Source: Ulva prolifera
Taxonomy: Eukaryota > Chlorophyta > Ulvophyceae > Ulvales > Ulvaceae
Length of the DNA stretch: 64,000 bases
Assembly: GCA_023078555.1 (NCBI GenBank)
Contig: CM041204.1
Coordinates: 2,882,430 to 2,946,429 of the forward strand
Direction of reading: 5' to 3'
Below are positions 1 through 11,617 of this stretch, piece by piece. The notes beneath the pieces are model-generated. The model worked only from the letters and a program-made list of their open reading frames with translations. It ran no database searches and was not told where the DNA came from. Within the stretch, counting starts at the first letter, position 1. Every line of letters begins with the position of its first letter. A program made the position numbers and the translations under genes.

Positions 1-828
1 CGCATGCATGCGTGGCTGCTGCTGTCTGTGACTGCCCATTAGCCGCGTCGAACTGCACTGGGGTCAGGCCTCTCTTCATTTCGATGACGCTCGTCGCCGT
101 CATGACAGAGCATGCCCGCGACGCATGCGCGGTGCTGGTTGGCGAAATAAAAGTGTGTGTGCTTGCACGCGTCCTTGTGCATCCACGTTTCATACGCTGC
201 TCTCTCTGCTGTCCCTGCCTGGCTTCGCCACGATCAAAGTCGCCTGCTCTCGCTCGTCGTCCGGTATTACCATCTCTGCCTCGAAAGATACTCTTGCTGT
301 GACGTCACATCCACCGGAGTCATCGCAATCGTGCGTGCCAATTTCCGGTAAATGAGATGCATGCCGCGCAACCGCCATGTCTTCCTGGCGGTTGTCAAAG
401 CATGTGTTACGTGCTTCATGCCGCTGTAGTAGCGGGCGATGCATCGCGATGTGACAAGGCGCATGATCTGTTGCATGCCCGCGAATGTGGGTGGAATTAG
501 GTGTTCATCAACCGATCCGTCGCAGCCCTCAGCCCTGAAAATGTGTTTAGCTGTCTCAGAAGATTGCGACTGCGTGCTTGGGGGGTGCACGGCACTGCAC
601 TTGCCCACACTAGCTCGGACGAGTCCATGCAGCGTAGCACCTGCCAGAATTTACTGTTTCTCGCCAGATCATTTCATACGCACAGCTTTGGAAACAGGGC
701 CTGGGTGAGCCGAAGCGTCTGACTGTCGTCTGAGGCCCGGGCTGTTATGCAGGAACAAGGGTGGCACCGATCTGCGCTTGACAGCAGAAGTGGTATCAGC
801 TCGCGCATCTCTTCAGGAACATCGCAAC
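1..828. other. left-edge region without a supported gene
   Basis: No complete gene can be supported here. A minus-strand open stretch at about 190-345 has a plausible amino-acid composition (acidic and Val/Thr rich) and could be an exon of a gene running off the left edge, but no convincing splice-bounded exon chain was found. Several CATGCATG-type palindromes occur, as elsewhere in the window. Confidence 0.4.
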
Positions 829-3800
829 ATGTTTTCATCCATCATTGCAGGAGCTGCGCTGCTCGCGCCACTCGTAGCGGCGCAAAGTGGTGGTAAGCGC
901 CGAGGCTACAGACCTGCATCCTCGGAACGTTGAGCCCTGCTTTGCAGCCTGCAGTGGTGAAGGACCTGTTGATCCCGAGCCCGCATGGCAAATCTGAATG
1001 AGCGTCGATATTTTCCCGCATACTGTGGCTGCTCAGCTGGCTCTTTCAATGGGCTTCCGTTTGACTCGTGCTGACCACGGACAATACTGTGCAGACTCCG
1101 TCGTACGATGCAGCATCTCCGGAACTGGCCTGGCTGGCTCCCAATCTCAAGAGGTAGCCACTGAAGTGGGTACGCCCTTTACACACTGCCGAAACGATCC
1201 CCATACTGACAAGCTCTAACCCTGTGTGGCCTAGCAGCATTGCATGCTGCTGACATGTGACCTCTCAAAAGCGCTCCTGACCACCTCCTGACCAAGCCAG
1301 ACTGGCCTGATAGACGTGCGGTTTGTGCAGTCGGCATCGCTTCTTTGTTCCTATGCGGCAATGAGACCGCATCAAGTGAGGCCGCCGTTATCGCGGCTGG
1401 GGCCATTGCCAATGCGACCGCCTTTGCCATCACCACCGCCTCCGCCGACTGCTTCGCAAGTGTGCTCCGGGCACCCCTCTCCCAGTGCCCTGCCCCTCTA
1501 GACCCACTGCTCAGTTCCCACACAGGCTTCTATATACTGTCGTGCACAACAATTGACCACACATTTGTTGTTTGCCTATTGTTTTGTTCCGGCATTGGTG
1601 TGTTACACTACAGTATGCACACCATCTGTCACTCTGCATTTTGTTCTCCTCATCTGGCTGCTCCTCTTCATCTTGGTTGACGCTGAGCCCGTCCGCCGCC
1701 GTGCAGCCGGCAGCTCGCGCTTCCGCATCAATGGCCGCAGCGCCGCTGGCGCGGAAGCCGTCGCCATCGCGTCGGCGATTGTGGACGTCGCGGGCACCGT
1801 CGAGGTGTGCGGCGAGTGCTCCGTCGCCGCCGCGCTCTGGGCGCGCTCCTACGAAGAGATCCTCATCTCCGCCTCCTCCGTTTCCGAGCTCGCGCTCAAC
1901 GGCACGTCGACGCCGGGTCAGCCCCTCGAGCTCCGCACCTCCGCTTTCCGTGCCGAGTTTGTGACAGCCAGTGCTGATGCCACCGCGGACGTGCGCCCCC
2001 CCCCCCCCCCCCCCCCCCTCGGGTCTTATATAGCCATCAGCAGTTGGTTCAAGCTATTTGCTGTGCATTCATGAGCCTTCGCTGAACCTCAAGAGCTAGC
2101 GTCTTTCCAGTCTATTCTATAAATCACGCAGTGGGTGCTCCTGTGTTGACAGATGTGCGCTGTGACCCTGCATGTCCATGCATGCCCCCATGGTGCTGGC
2201 ATCTAGGAACCCGTGGTGCGCGTGGTCAATTTCAACGGCTTGGGAATCGTCGTCCATGTGGGGCAGCCTCTCATCACGCATGATCGTGAAGCGTAACTGA
2301 CGAGGCGTGGTGTGCATGCAGCTGCTCGTCGTGCTCGCGGGCGCCGTCGGTGAGGGCTGCAATGCGACGATCCTCGCTGATATCGGCAGCGACCTCAACG
2401 GCATCGCGTGCAACGTCAGTGCCGCCGGCAGTGCCCAGAGCGCGGAAAGCGTCGCCACCAGCTTTGCCGGTCGCGCCGGTGTCAACGTCGCCGCCAAGCC
2501 GTGCGGAGTGGAGATCGAGACGAACGGCACTGTCGTCGTTTCTGTGCGCACCCCCCCTCCCCCCCCCCCCTGTGCATTGTTCGTTGCAGCAGAATGAGAA
2601 ACAGCAACATATCTGTACATACATGCCCGGCTCGACTCCTGTGTGCAGCCGCAAACGTCTGCAGCACCTGCTCCGCACGTTTTGCATGAACTCGGTGTGT
2701 ACGGCTGTACCCATGCACCGTTTGAGGGAGCATGGTGGCGCCATCGGCGACAGTGGTGTCTCTCAATAGGTCTGCATGCACACTGTGGTGGTGTGATTGT
2801 TTTAGCAGCCAGCTGACTCGGATCATGTGTGTGTGTGTGTGCAGCAAGTTGCGGAGGCTATGGCTCTCGCGATCGCGGAGGTGCAGGCGACCTGCCTCAT
2901 CGCTGGCGATGCATACGTCTGCGCCGAGGTCGGCGCCGCAATCAACGCCACCGCCAACGTGCGCCTCCCTGCGCCTCCTCCAACGCCATCGCTGTCAATC
3001 CACTGCCGCGTCTTTGTCAAGATTGCGCGTGTTCCCGCGGACCACCGGGGTTCACGCCCGTCACCATGCACTATGCTGAAACACTCATACATACAAGCGT
3101 GTTTCCCGGCCTCTGTCCTTTGTAATTACATACAAGCGTGTTTCTTTGGGGTAGCTTGGCTCTTGTTTGGCGCTAGCACATCCGCAACTATGCAGCACTC
3201 CCATAAACAACCTCTACAGTGCCGGAGCAGGGCTGCCTCTGTCCTTATGTGTACCCAGCCGTCCAATTGTGCTCGTTGCTGGATGAGTCAGGCCCGCCCG
3301 CAACGGGCTGATGCGGTGAATATCAACTGACCTGTGGCACTGGGGGTTGCAGGCCACAGCCACCGCCTTCGCGTCTGCGTATGCGATGGAGACGGAGACG
3401 TGTGGCGCAGAGGTGTGCACGCTGCGCCTCGCGACGCTCGTCAGGGTCTGCCGCACCATCCTCATCCAGTCCGCGTCCACCCTCTACCTCAACCAGTGCG
3501 CCGGTGCGCTCCTCATCTCCCCCACGTGCATCCGCTCCACCCAGTTGCAGCCTCCGTGGCATTCATATGTCCGCCTGCAGCTCGCATTCGCAATGAACCT
3601 GCTCATCTCTCCGCAAATATCGTGGACTTGGGCAGCATTCGTATGAGCATTCGTATGGCCCGAACGGCGGCTATGTGTTGGGATATTGGTAGGTTGGCGG
3701 TGACCGCTTACGTATGTGTGTGCCTGTGGCTTGGGGGGCCTTGTTGAGCTGACCCATGCCTGCTGGTGTATGCGTGGCAGAGCATTGATCCTGATAAGGG

Positions 3801-4368
3801 TGGCGTGCAGGTGGCGACTCCTTCTTCAGCGTTTCAGCTTTCCAGTCCACCCTCACTGAGGTCATTCTGGAGCCTTTCATCGAGGTCATCGGCCAGGTGC
3901 GATCTTGACCTCCACCACTCTTGCGTCCCCAGCATTTCACTGGCAGGGCTTTGATCTGAATTGCGCCCCGTCAAACCCACATGTTGCATGAGGCAGGAGA
4001 TGCTACTGTAACCATAAGAAGCCACCTGCGACAGGGCAAAAGTCCACTTCACGTGACACTCCGCTGTCGTGCAGATCCAAGCCATCTCCGGCCGCTGCTC
4101 CGTCACCCTCCCCATCTTTGCTGTCCCAGTTGAGAACGATGACGACGACGATGATGATGATGACATGATGTTCCCGATGTGTGGCGATACATGCGCCCCG
4201 GACAACAGGGTCTGCTTCGGCAAGGACTTCGACGCGCCACTCGCATGCTGCAGCCCTGACTACGTCTGCGTGCGTCGCGACGAGGACTTCTCGCAGTGCC
4301 GCCTCAACGGCCGTCCTGGCACCTTCGTCGAGTGGGACGGCCGCGAGGAGGTTTGCATCTCGGCCTAG
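829..4368 (+). CDS. paralogue A: secreted Cys/Ala-rich nine-exon protein with poly-Asp linker
   Basis: Nine exons: 829-892, 1095-1169, 1331-1459, 1707-1990, 2322-2543, 2845-2958, 3353-3503, 3811-3896, 4075-4368. Joined they give an open frame of 472 residues. Intron phases are 1,1,1,0,0,0,1,0, identical to paralogues B, C and D. Residues 1-19 form a signal peptide (MFSSIIAGAALLAPLVAA), so the protein is probably secreted or on the cell surface. The middle (about 22-375) is Ala/Asn/Val rich with regularly placed cysteines and NAT-type N-glycosylation sequons. Exon 9 begins with a GRCSV segment, then nine consecutive Asp, then an eight-Cys module (CGDTC, VCFG, CC, YVC, FSQC, EEVC) ending at TAG. 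The function is unknown; a cell-wall or extracellular-matrix role is inference. The start is the ATG that opens the signal peptide. Introns 4 and 5 have C-rich tracts just after the donor. Confidence 0.85.
1996..2018. repeat. poly-C tract directly after a 5' splice site
   Basis: An uninterrupted run of 23 C begins five bases into intron 4 of paralogue A, right behind the donor GTGCG. A similar C-rich stretch follows the next donor (about 2550-2570). Confidence 0.95.
3084..3140 (+). repeat. fragment of the LINE 3' tail inside an intron
   Basis: The segment contains TTCCCGGCCTCTGTCCTTTG followed by TAATTACATACA. This matches the 3' end of the non-LTR element at 49497-53694, flanked on both sides by short ATACAAGCGTG copies. 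It lies in intron 6 of paralogue A. Confidence 0.75.
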
Positions 4369-6062
4369 AGGTTACGGGCACGCCGCAATGGCAGGTCACA
4401 TCCTTTGTGTGACTGCGCTATGCTTGCACGCCACCGATGCGTGACTGCGCTGGACGGCCGTCTGCCCCAGCCGTTTTGGGCATCGTGCGTGGCGCCCCGG
4501 TCATGACCGTTGCAGCGCCAGTGTTCGCTGTGGCTGGGGGGATGGATGGGAGAAGACGCGATGTGTACGACGTCGATCGAATTTGAAGTCATCAGGTCGC
4601 AGCTATTGGATTGATGGGGGGGATGGGGGGGTGGAGATGGTGTGCGGTGGGGCAGATCGTTCCTGATCGACTGAGGCCGCATGGTGTAGCGGTGCGCTGT
4701 GCCGCAGAGGTAGCCCACAGTGCGTGTGGCTGTGGGGTGTGCTCCCCTTGATGGCGTTTATTCCGTGCACAGCCCGCCAAGCGCTAAAAGGCTATATTTC
4801 ATGCTAACTGGCGCGGCTGCCTCACCAGAACATGCGGTGGCTTGTGCTCCTGAGCTCTTGAGCAGCAGTGGCATGCGGTCTGTTGGACTATGCCGCTACA
4901 ACCCTCTGGAGAGACTGTGTTACTGTTTGGGCAACTGCTGCTGGGCTGAGTGGTCCGTGATGCAACTGAGCGTAGTTGACTCCTGGGTTGTTGCGTCCCA
5001 CCGATTTGAGCTTGAGCGTGATTGGTGGTTGTGGATCTTTGATACTGTTCTCCGGCATACTCGCCGGAACATTTCCTTTCGCGGCGGGGCGTTCTGCTGT
5101 AATTTCCTGCATGTTGCAGCCTGCATGCGGAGTGTGCCAGGTGAAGTTGGTTTGTCCAGCCTTAAGTAAAAAATAATTCCTCGTCATCCTCGTCATCATT
5201 CAATGTCCAAAGGTCACATATTGTTCATCTTGTTCTGCTACATGCATGCATGCATGCCACTGGGAGCATTACAGCTAGCCACACTCATGATCCGCTGTGC
5301 AATACAATCATCAGTGACCAGACAAGTGACAGTCAGTAAGCAATCCTCCCACCTCTGATGGTATATCTGATCAGTGGTCTAGCATGAAGCCCAATGTCAT
5401 GCACCTGTCATCAGGGATGCAGATGTGTCCTCTGCCTCTAGCTGGAAGTTGATCAGAGCAAGTGCAAAAAAAAAAAAAAAAGGGGGTGCAAGGAACACCA
5501 GGAGCCTTCAGACGCGAAGCAGGTCGATCTTGCTTACAGGCCTTCATATCATCACTGATGCCATTCGCTGCAGCTGCTGCCAGGTTACTACGTTATCTCG
5601 AGTCCTGGAGCTCTGCGCTGCTGTGTTCCTGCTGTGCCAGCCAGCCTAGCACTGCCTGGTACTGCTACCTGAGCACGTTAGTTTAATAAGGCAAACGCCA
5701 CAGGTTGACGTCGGATTTCGACTCAGTAACTCTATTCGTTATCCCGTGTAAGCTTGACCCTTTTGATCCCTATCGCATCAATCACATTAGGTTTCCACAG
5801 AACACTGACTGTATGCAACAATCAACACTCTTTTTAGCCTCATGAGGCCTCAGCGCACCATCTCACAGAAACAGATGTTCCCAGGTCTGCTGGTGTGACT
5901 AGCTGAGCAGTCGAGCGCACCGCACGCACACTCTGGAACACACTCTGCGCACACTCACACTCTGCGCGGAGTGATTGTCCCACAGTCCCAAAGAACATTT
6001 TTGTCAGCGGACATGCACAGTCGCAGCACTTTACCCCGCTATCGGCATTTCCAGGGTGTTGC

Positions 6063-6131
6063 TTGGAAAGCAAACACCCTGGAAACATGTACATGTACGT
6101 GCATGGTAGCATGTACGTGTTTGCTTTCCAA
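6063..6131. repeat. inverted repeat with 14-base perfect outer arms
   Basis: TTGGAAAGCAAACA at the left is matched by its exact reverse complement at the right end. The loop itself contains ACATGTAC/GTACATGT-like subpalindromes, so the whole could fold as a hairpin. A further TTGGAAAGC follows immediately. Confidence 0.8.
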
Positions 6132-6424
6132 TTGGAAAGCCAACACGTGCCTGCTTCTGTTTCTCCCCTGCTTGGCTATGCCACACATCTGGAATCAATC
6201 ACTATTGATAGTCTTAGCACTCCCCTTATTCTACACTGGCGCTGTGTTGTGCCTGGGCAGGCCAGCCATGCACAAGCACTAGACACTTGAGAACTCTGAC
6301 AGGTGTAAACACGTGCGTATGCCCCAGCGTATGCCCCAGCCCGCGCACAAGTGATCACGCAGTCGCTGTTGCACGTGTGTTGTGCGGCAAATTGCAAACC
6401 AATGTTGGAGAGGCAGCCTGAATA

Positions 6425-6462
6425 CTCAGTAAATCTAGATTTACTTTACTTTACTCAGGTGC
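6425..6462 (+). repeat. SINE 3'-tail fragment
   Basis: CTCAGTAAATCTAGATTTAC followed by repeated TTTAC matches the 3' end of the tRNA-like SINE family best seen at 41672-41945 (minus strand). Only the last part of the family is present. Confidence 0.7.
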
Positions 6463-6584
6463 ATACACCTGCGGGAGTGCGGACACCCACTGCAGTGAAG
6501 CCGTTGCCCCCTGACCCCAGCGGCAGATCATCCCAGATCAAGCATGGCGGGGTAGCTTGGCTATGTAATCATGCATACATACTA

Positions 6585-7122
6585 CAATGTACAACGAGAA
6601 ACTGGGGGACATCATGTTTATGCCGCTGGGTGACCCTTTGTGCATAGGAGATGTGTCGGTTGTGAACCCCTGTGCTGGTTCCTATTGCGGCCGTGCGGCC
6701 CGCGAGGACGGGGGTGCTGCGGAGACGCGGGACGTGCAGAAACGCACTGCTTATCGTTTGTACGACCCTGATGCGTATAGTTTCGTGCCGTTATCGCATG
6801 AGACGCATGGTCGCTTGGGGCGGCCTGCCATGAATCACATGAATCGGCTGGCGGAGGTTGCGTCTCGGTGTGGTAAGGTGAACCGCACGTGCTTTGTTTG
6901 TGACGAATGCTCTGCGCCGGTTGAGTGTGGCGTTGTGCAAGGGGAATGCTCTTGTGCTCCGTGCGGGGCTTCAATCTTTGGCTGGCATCACCGGCCGAGC
7001 TGTGGTACGTGCTCGTGCCCGGCCTAGTGCCATGACTGCGTGAGTGGATTTGCGTGTGTATTCCTGGCAACGGCTCGCTGCCCGGCCTCTGTCCTTTGTA
7101 ACTACATACTACATACTACATA
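6585..7122 (+). pseudogene. 5'-truncated, frameshifted LINE copy
   Basis: This copy starts within the C-terminal endonuclease region of the LINE protein (LGDIMFMP motif) and continues through the 3' untranslated region. It ends in TTTGTAACTACATACTACATAC. Compared with the full-length copy it has a four-base insertion in the AACCG/TGCTTTG region (about 6884), which shifts the frame and turns the end into a Cys-rich nonsense peptide. The 5' junction is preceded by CATGCATACATACTACA, like other copies. It is a dead, 5'-truncated insertion typical of target-primed reverse transcription. Confidence 0.85.
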
Positions 7123-7124
7123 CA

Positions 7125-7200
7125 AAAGCTGTGTGTTTGCTTCGTCTGCTAGCTTCTTTCGCGGTGCTGCCCGCCTTGCTGCCTTTGTCCTTGTAACACC
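7125..7200 (+). repeat. copy of the CCTTGTAACAC-ending dispersed repeat
   Basis: The segment contains CGGTGCTGCCCGCCTTGCTG followed by CCTTTGTCCTTGTAACACC. The same 3' sequence recurs near 19370-19400, 39540-39578, 56560-56600 and, inverted, at 21943, 39327 and 55588. It directly follows the ACATAC tail of the truncated LINE. Confidence 0.75.
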
Positions 7201-10200
7201 AGCGTACTCAAAAGTTTGACACGCCCCAAGAGCATGCATCCCGAGCCCACCTCAAGGCATCCACCATTGATTGGGTGGCACCGAATTCAGCCCAGGATGT
7301 CTTTTTACTTCGGTATACACACAACACGAACACCGAGTGGCATCGTACATCTCGCCTCGAGCGCCAGGCGGACGTACCCGGTTCTCTGCCCGCAAGTCCC
7401 CAACATATCACAGCCAGCGCCCCCCATATGCATTATGTTACAAGACTAAAGCCAGCACAGCCCCCACATGCATTGCCAATGCACAGTGTGCGCCAGCCCC
7501 CTGCTCACGCCCCTGCATGCCCAGGTAGGGAGTGCGTGTAGGTCCAGCCCCAGGTATCACCTACTCCAAAGACCCGTTGGCATGCATTTCGCTCCAGACA
7601 TACTGCACAACGTGCATATGCAGATACACCTACTCTCTGCTATGAGCTCATACACCACATCATGACAGCAGGTGCATAGATCGGTACAGGCATGCATGTG
7701 CACATCCCACTAGGCCCACTAGGCAGCGAAACTACTTTACTAGTACTAGTACAGCAGGCATCTCAGGTGGAGTGAGAGTTGACAGTTGATCCTCTTGTGA
7801 ATGCCGGTTGTGGATGTATGTTGGTTGCTTTGAGTGGGTGCTCTGCCTCACAGTGGCCCGAGTTCTTGTAAGTGATTTGCAATAGCATCTCAGCAGTAGT
7901 GGAGATACAGCAGGTATCAGAGGCGGTGTACACCCACTGCGCTGCCAGTCTGGCATGCACTGGCAGTGTCCCAGTCAGATCAGAGTTTGTCCTCGGACTG
8001 GGCCCAATCAGATGAGTGCAGTGCAGTTGATACACCATATGATATTGGATGCCGGTGTGGTTGAGATCCCAAACTCCAGAATTGATCTATGTAGGTTGTC
8101 AGATCTGACTGGGCCACACTACCTATCTCACAGCACAGGGCTCACTACGCTGCTGCAGCCTCCTACCCACAGCCTTGAAATTGTGTTACAGAAGAGCACA
8201 TGGGCACAGACAAATACAGACCTGACTGGGCCAGGTTCCCGTTTTGGGCTGGCTGTGCTGCAGCAATGCCTCCTACCCCACAGCCTGGAGCTCCACCATT
8301 GCCAGAGCTCCACTGCAGGTGCCAGGGCTTTGCAGACCCATGTGCATGATCATGCCAGCAGCTCAAGAATTCTGCTGGCATCCAAGCTGCTCATGGGTAT
8401 GACAACATGGCAAGGACAGTTGGCCACTGCTGGCAGTTTGGTTTGACTCAACATGAACTCTTTTTTACTCAGATTTGAAGTTCTTGCAGTGACTTGGGTC
8501 ACATGTGCATCAAAGGTGCAATGACAGCAATTGCCTCATGCCTCGTGTCAAGGCAATTTGGAGGTGCACATGAGAGCCGCTAGCAGTACTCTGCATGCTG
8601 CAGTACTCTGTGGTAAGAGTGCCCTTGATCTGTGCACATGGGCAGGCCTTGTGAGCTTGCATCAAGCAGCTTGGCAGTGCACTGCAGCGGTGGCTGCACC
8701 AATCCATGGCTACCGTGTGAGGCTTAACAACTTTTCAGCGAAGAGGGCTCCAGCATGTCACATTTGGTTGAGTTGGCATGAGTGCTGCATGAAAATGCTG
8801 CTTTACAGTGTGCAGAGGCTTGATCACAGCGATCTCTGGCCAGTCTTCTCGGTGGCCGTTGCGCGATGAGCTGCTGCCGCGGCGAGGCTTCTCGGAGTTG
8901 GAGCATCGATATCTTCCGAGGTAATAATCGCAAAATTCGTGCGAGGTGGCTTGAAGCAGTGGCGAGAGAGAGCACTAGATGCACACGAACATCTTCGTAG
9001 ATGCTCCTGTAGACCGCTATGCCTCCCGCTGCACTCCGGGATGTTGCTGCGGTGTGGACAGAAGCTACGCAGCTCGGTCAAACTTGTGCGTGTTGCAGAA
9101 GCGCTAGCGTAAACGGGCCTAAGCAAGCGCTCTCACGAAGCGGCTTCCTGAGTCATCTCGGACCAGCAGTCATACGTGTTTGATGTCATGTGCTCTGATC
9201 ACGGTACGGTGTGCGCTGGAGGGGTCAGCGCGTGCAAAGCCTTCCAGGCTGGAGGTGCCCTGGAACACGACTGCCACACGTTAGTACCATGCGTGGGTCG
9301 CACCGGAGGGCCTCGGGGCCCCGCGCGCGGGCGCGTTTTGATGCTCACATTAGCTCAGTCGAACCGAACTGGTAACGTAATGCCGGAGGATCTCACCATG
9401 GTTCACCAGCTGCACTCCTGTGCTCGCTCTTACGCGTGTCGACAGAAACAGCATCCATACTGGGCCTGCAAGTTGTTGACCGTGCATGGTGGCGTCGATA
9501 TACATGTGCACAGCCTCTGCCGTTCGAATTCGCTAGGCGTACGCATCGCGAGTGCGGTGTTCGTGCGCCGAGGAAGCGCATGCATGCGCAGAGTCGCTGT
9601 CGCGGAGCTGAAGCTGCCACCGCCGCCTCGGCGTGCACAGCACACTTTCTACCTCAGTCAATACACAGTACACCGACATGTGGCGGTGCGGTGGTGACCT
9701 CGGTGAAGCTGCAGCCTGGCATGACGCTGTCGCGACTCACATGAAGTGATCCAATTGTTTAGTATTGTGTACTGGCAAGTGGAAATCGTTGCTGGACGTG
9801 CCACACCTGTGCGGGTTCACATCTGCCCCAACTCGGGCACGGTCGTCCTGTGCTGCATGCTGTGTGGCCCCCGAGAATTCTGCGTTGTCGAGGTGCGCGA
9901 GTGTCGAGCGATCGAGGCCTCGAAGCGTCGATGGTGCGATGCCTCGAGCGTACTGTTCCGGAATAGCTGAATGTTTCAAGAGTCATGGCAACCCGCAAAT
10001 AAACATGCAACTCTCAACAAGATATCTCGTGGATAAGGGCAGCGTGCAGCGACAAATGGCCGCAACGCAGATGATGATTCGCGAGCGCTTAGCTTCGCGG
10101 TCGGCGCTGTGACCGTGACGCCGTGGCGATGGCAGCCGAACATCCGCGGGGCACTCCGCGGCGCGCATGCATATCACAACCATGCAATGCATCACACCAC

Positions 10201-11409
10201 CGCGGTCAGGCGCTTTGACGATATTCGAATTATATCGTGAATCGAAACCATAAGAAAAGATGCGTGAACAGACGATGCATGCCGGTGCAGCTGCACCGCA
10301 TTCCGCATGCATATCTTGTCATCTGTAAGCCCAGACATATGACAGGAGGGAATTACAGATTTGCTGGTGGCAGAATTCAGACCTTGAACTCTCGGAAAAA
10401 GATCACATGTTGCGCCATGCGGCCGGACGCAGAATGGGAGATCGGAGCATCGCGAGGACGCGGGCGGAATCGACGTCACTAGAACATCCGAATTGCGATC
10501 ACCACATGAAGGACTGCGAAGCCGGTCAGGGTTTCATGCATGTTTAGTAGAATGATAAGGAACAGCCATCAAACGACAGAACAAACAATCTTGAAGCTCC
10601 TAGATCAATATTCACGCCGCGCGCGGAGCGATCGAAAGCACGCGGGCGCCACATGTCACACACAAGGTTCGATGCAATACATTGTGATACTGCGAGCCAC
10701 GCCGCCACATGCGTGGCACGAGCATGACCTCGAGCCATTGCCATGCCCGCCCGCGCAAGTCCGCTGTGAAACCGCGAGGATCGCTCCGGCGGCACACAGA
10801 TCGAGCACATTTGTCAACTCACACCCGCGCAGCCCTTGCGCATATGCATTCGCTCAATCCCGGTTTTTTCATATCTGTCAGCCTGAAGCGTTGCGCCCGG
10901 AAGCTGTCTGTAGCGCGCCTGCAGCTGCTGTCTTTGGGCTGCAAACGAGGTGCACACACGCACGCGCCCAGCCCCGAGCCGATGCTAGCGTACGGCATCA
11001 TCTCCGGCAGTCACATTAGCATACCCAACTTCATAACTGAGCTCATTGCAGCGCTCGGACAGGCTGCAGCCCCCGTTCCCACACGTGCCTGACATGCACG
11101 ACGGTATCTCGTCTCCTCGCGACTCTGCCTGATCCCACACCACTCTGACAGTCGAGCGTACCAGGTATGTCACTCAATCTGGTTGCGACCTTGCTCCGGT
11201 GACCGTCCAACAGCTCGTCTTCGCCCCACGGCATGAGCACAGTCCAACCGATTATCCAGGATCACCCACAGGGCCGTGCCCTGACCACACGAGGCCTCAG
11301 CCGCTCCTGAGGATCCAAGTTTGCCGAGGCCAACCACCCTCGCCAGTCCTTCGCCCACCTCACCCCACCTGCGCCTGAGTCCGAACTCATCTTCGCCACA
11401 TTGACCCCC

Positions 11410-11444
<35 letters not shown>

Positions 11445-11617
11445 ACTTTCTCCATCTCAGCTCACCGAATCCGCACTACATCTCGGTGCGTACACGCGCA
11501 CAGCTGCCGCGGTGAGCGACCAAGCTGACACACAAAACAACAGCTATCTCGGCCCCTGACCGGCCAACGCTCGACTCCAGCCCTTTCCCCCCTTCCCCCA
11601 TACCTCCCAGCGTAGCC
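7201..11617. other. intergenic region, no supported gene
   Basis: No gene can be supported. Open frames on both strands are short or lack splice-bounded neighbours and recognisable motifs. The region contains frequent TGCATG/CATGCA motifs, a repeated ACTAGTACTAGTA near 7738-7752, and a 34-base poly-C tract at 11411-11444 just before paralogue D. Confidence 0.5.
11411..11444. repeat. poly-C tract (34 C)
   Basis: An uninterrupted homopolymer of C lies about 170 bases upstream of the start codon of paralogue D. Whether it is intergenic or in a 5' untranslated exon is not known. Confidence 0.95.

Larger units (their letters stand above)
4369..6580. other. intergenic region, no supported gene
   Basis: No exon chain, RNA gene or recognisable protein was found. 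The longest open frame (4720-5169, +) has no similarity I recognise and no splice context. There is a short A-run near 5466-5480, several TGCATGCA palindromes (for example 5243-5256), an inverted repeat at 6063-6131 and a SINE tail fragment at 6425-6462. Confidence 0.5.

Noticed and set aside
4720-5169. 149-codon plus-strand open frame after paralogue A
   Set aside because: No family resemblance and no splice context; composition looks like translated non-coding DNA.
8724-9126. Minus-strand open frames with Ala/Ser/Arg-rich products near 8.7-9.1 kb
   Set aside because: No splice-consistent chain, no start context and no motif; treated as chance.
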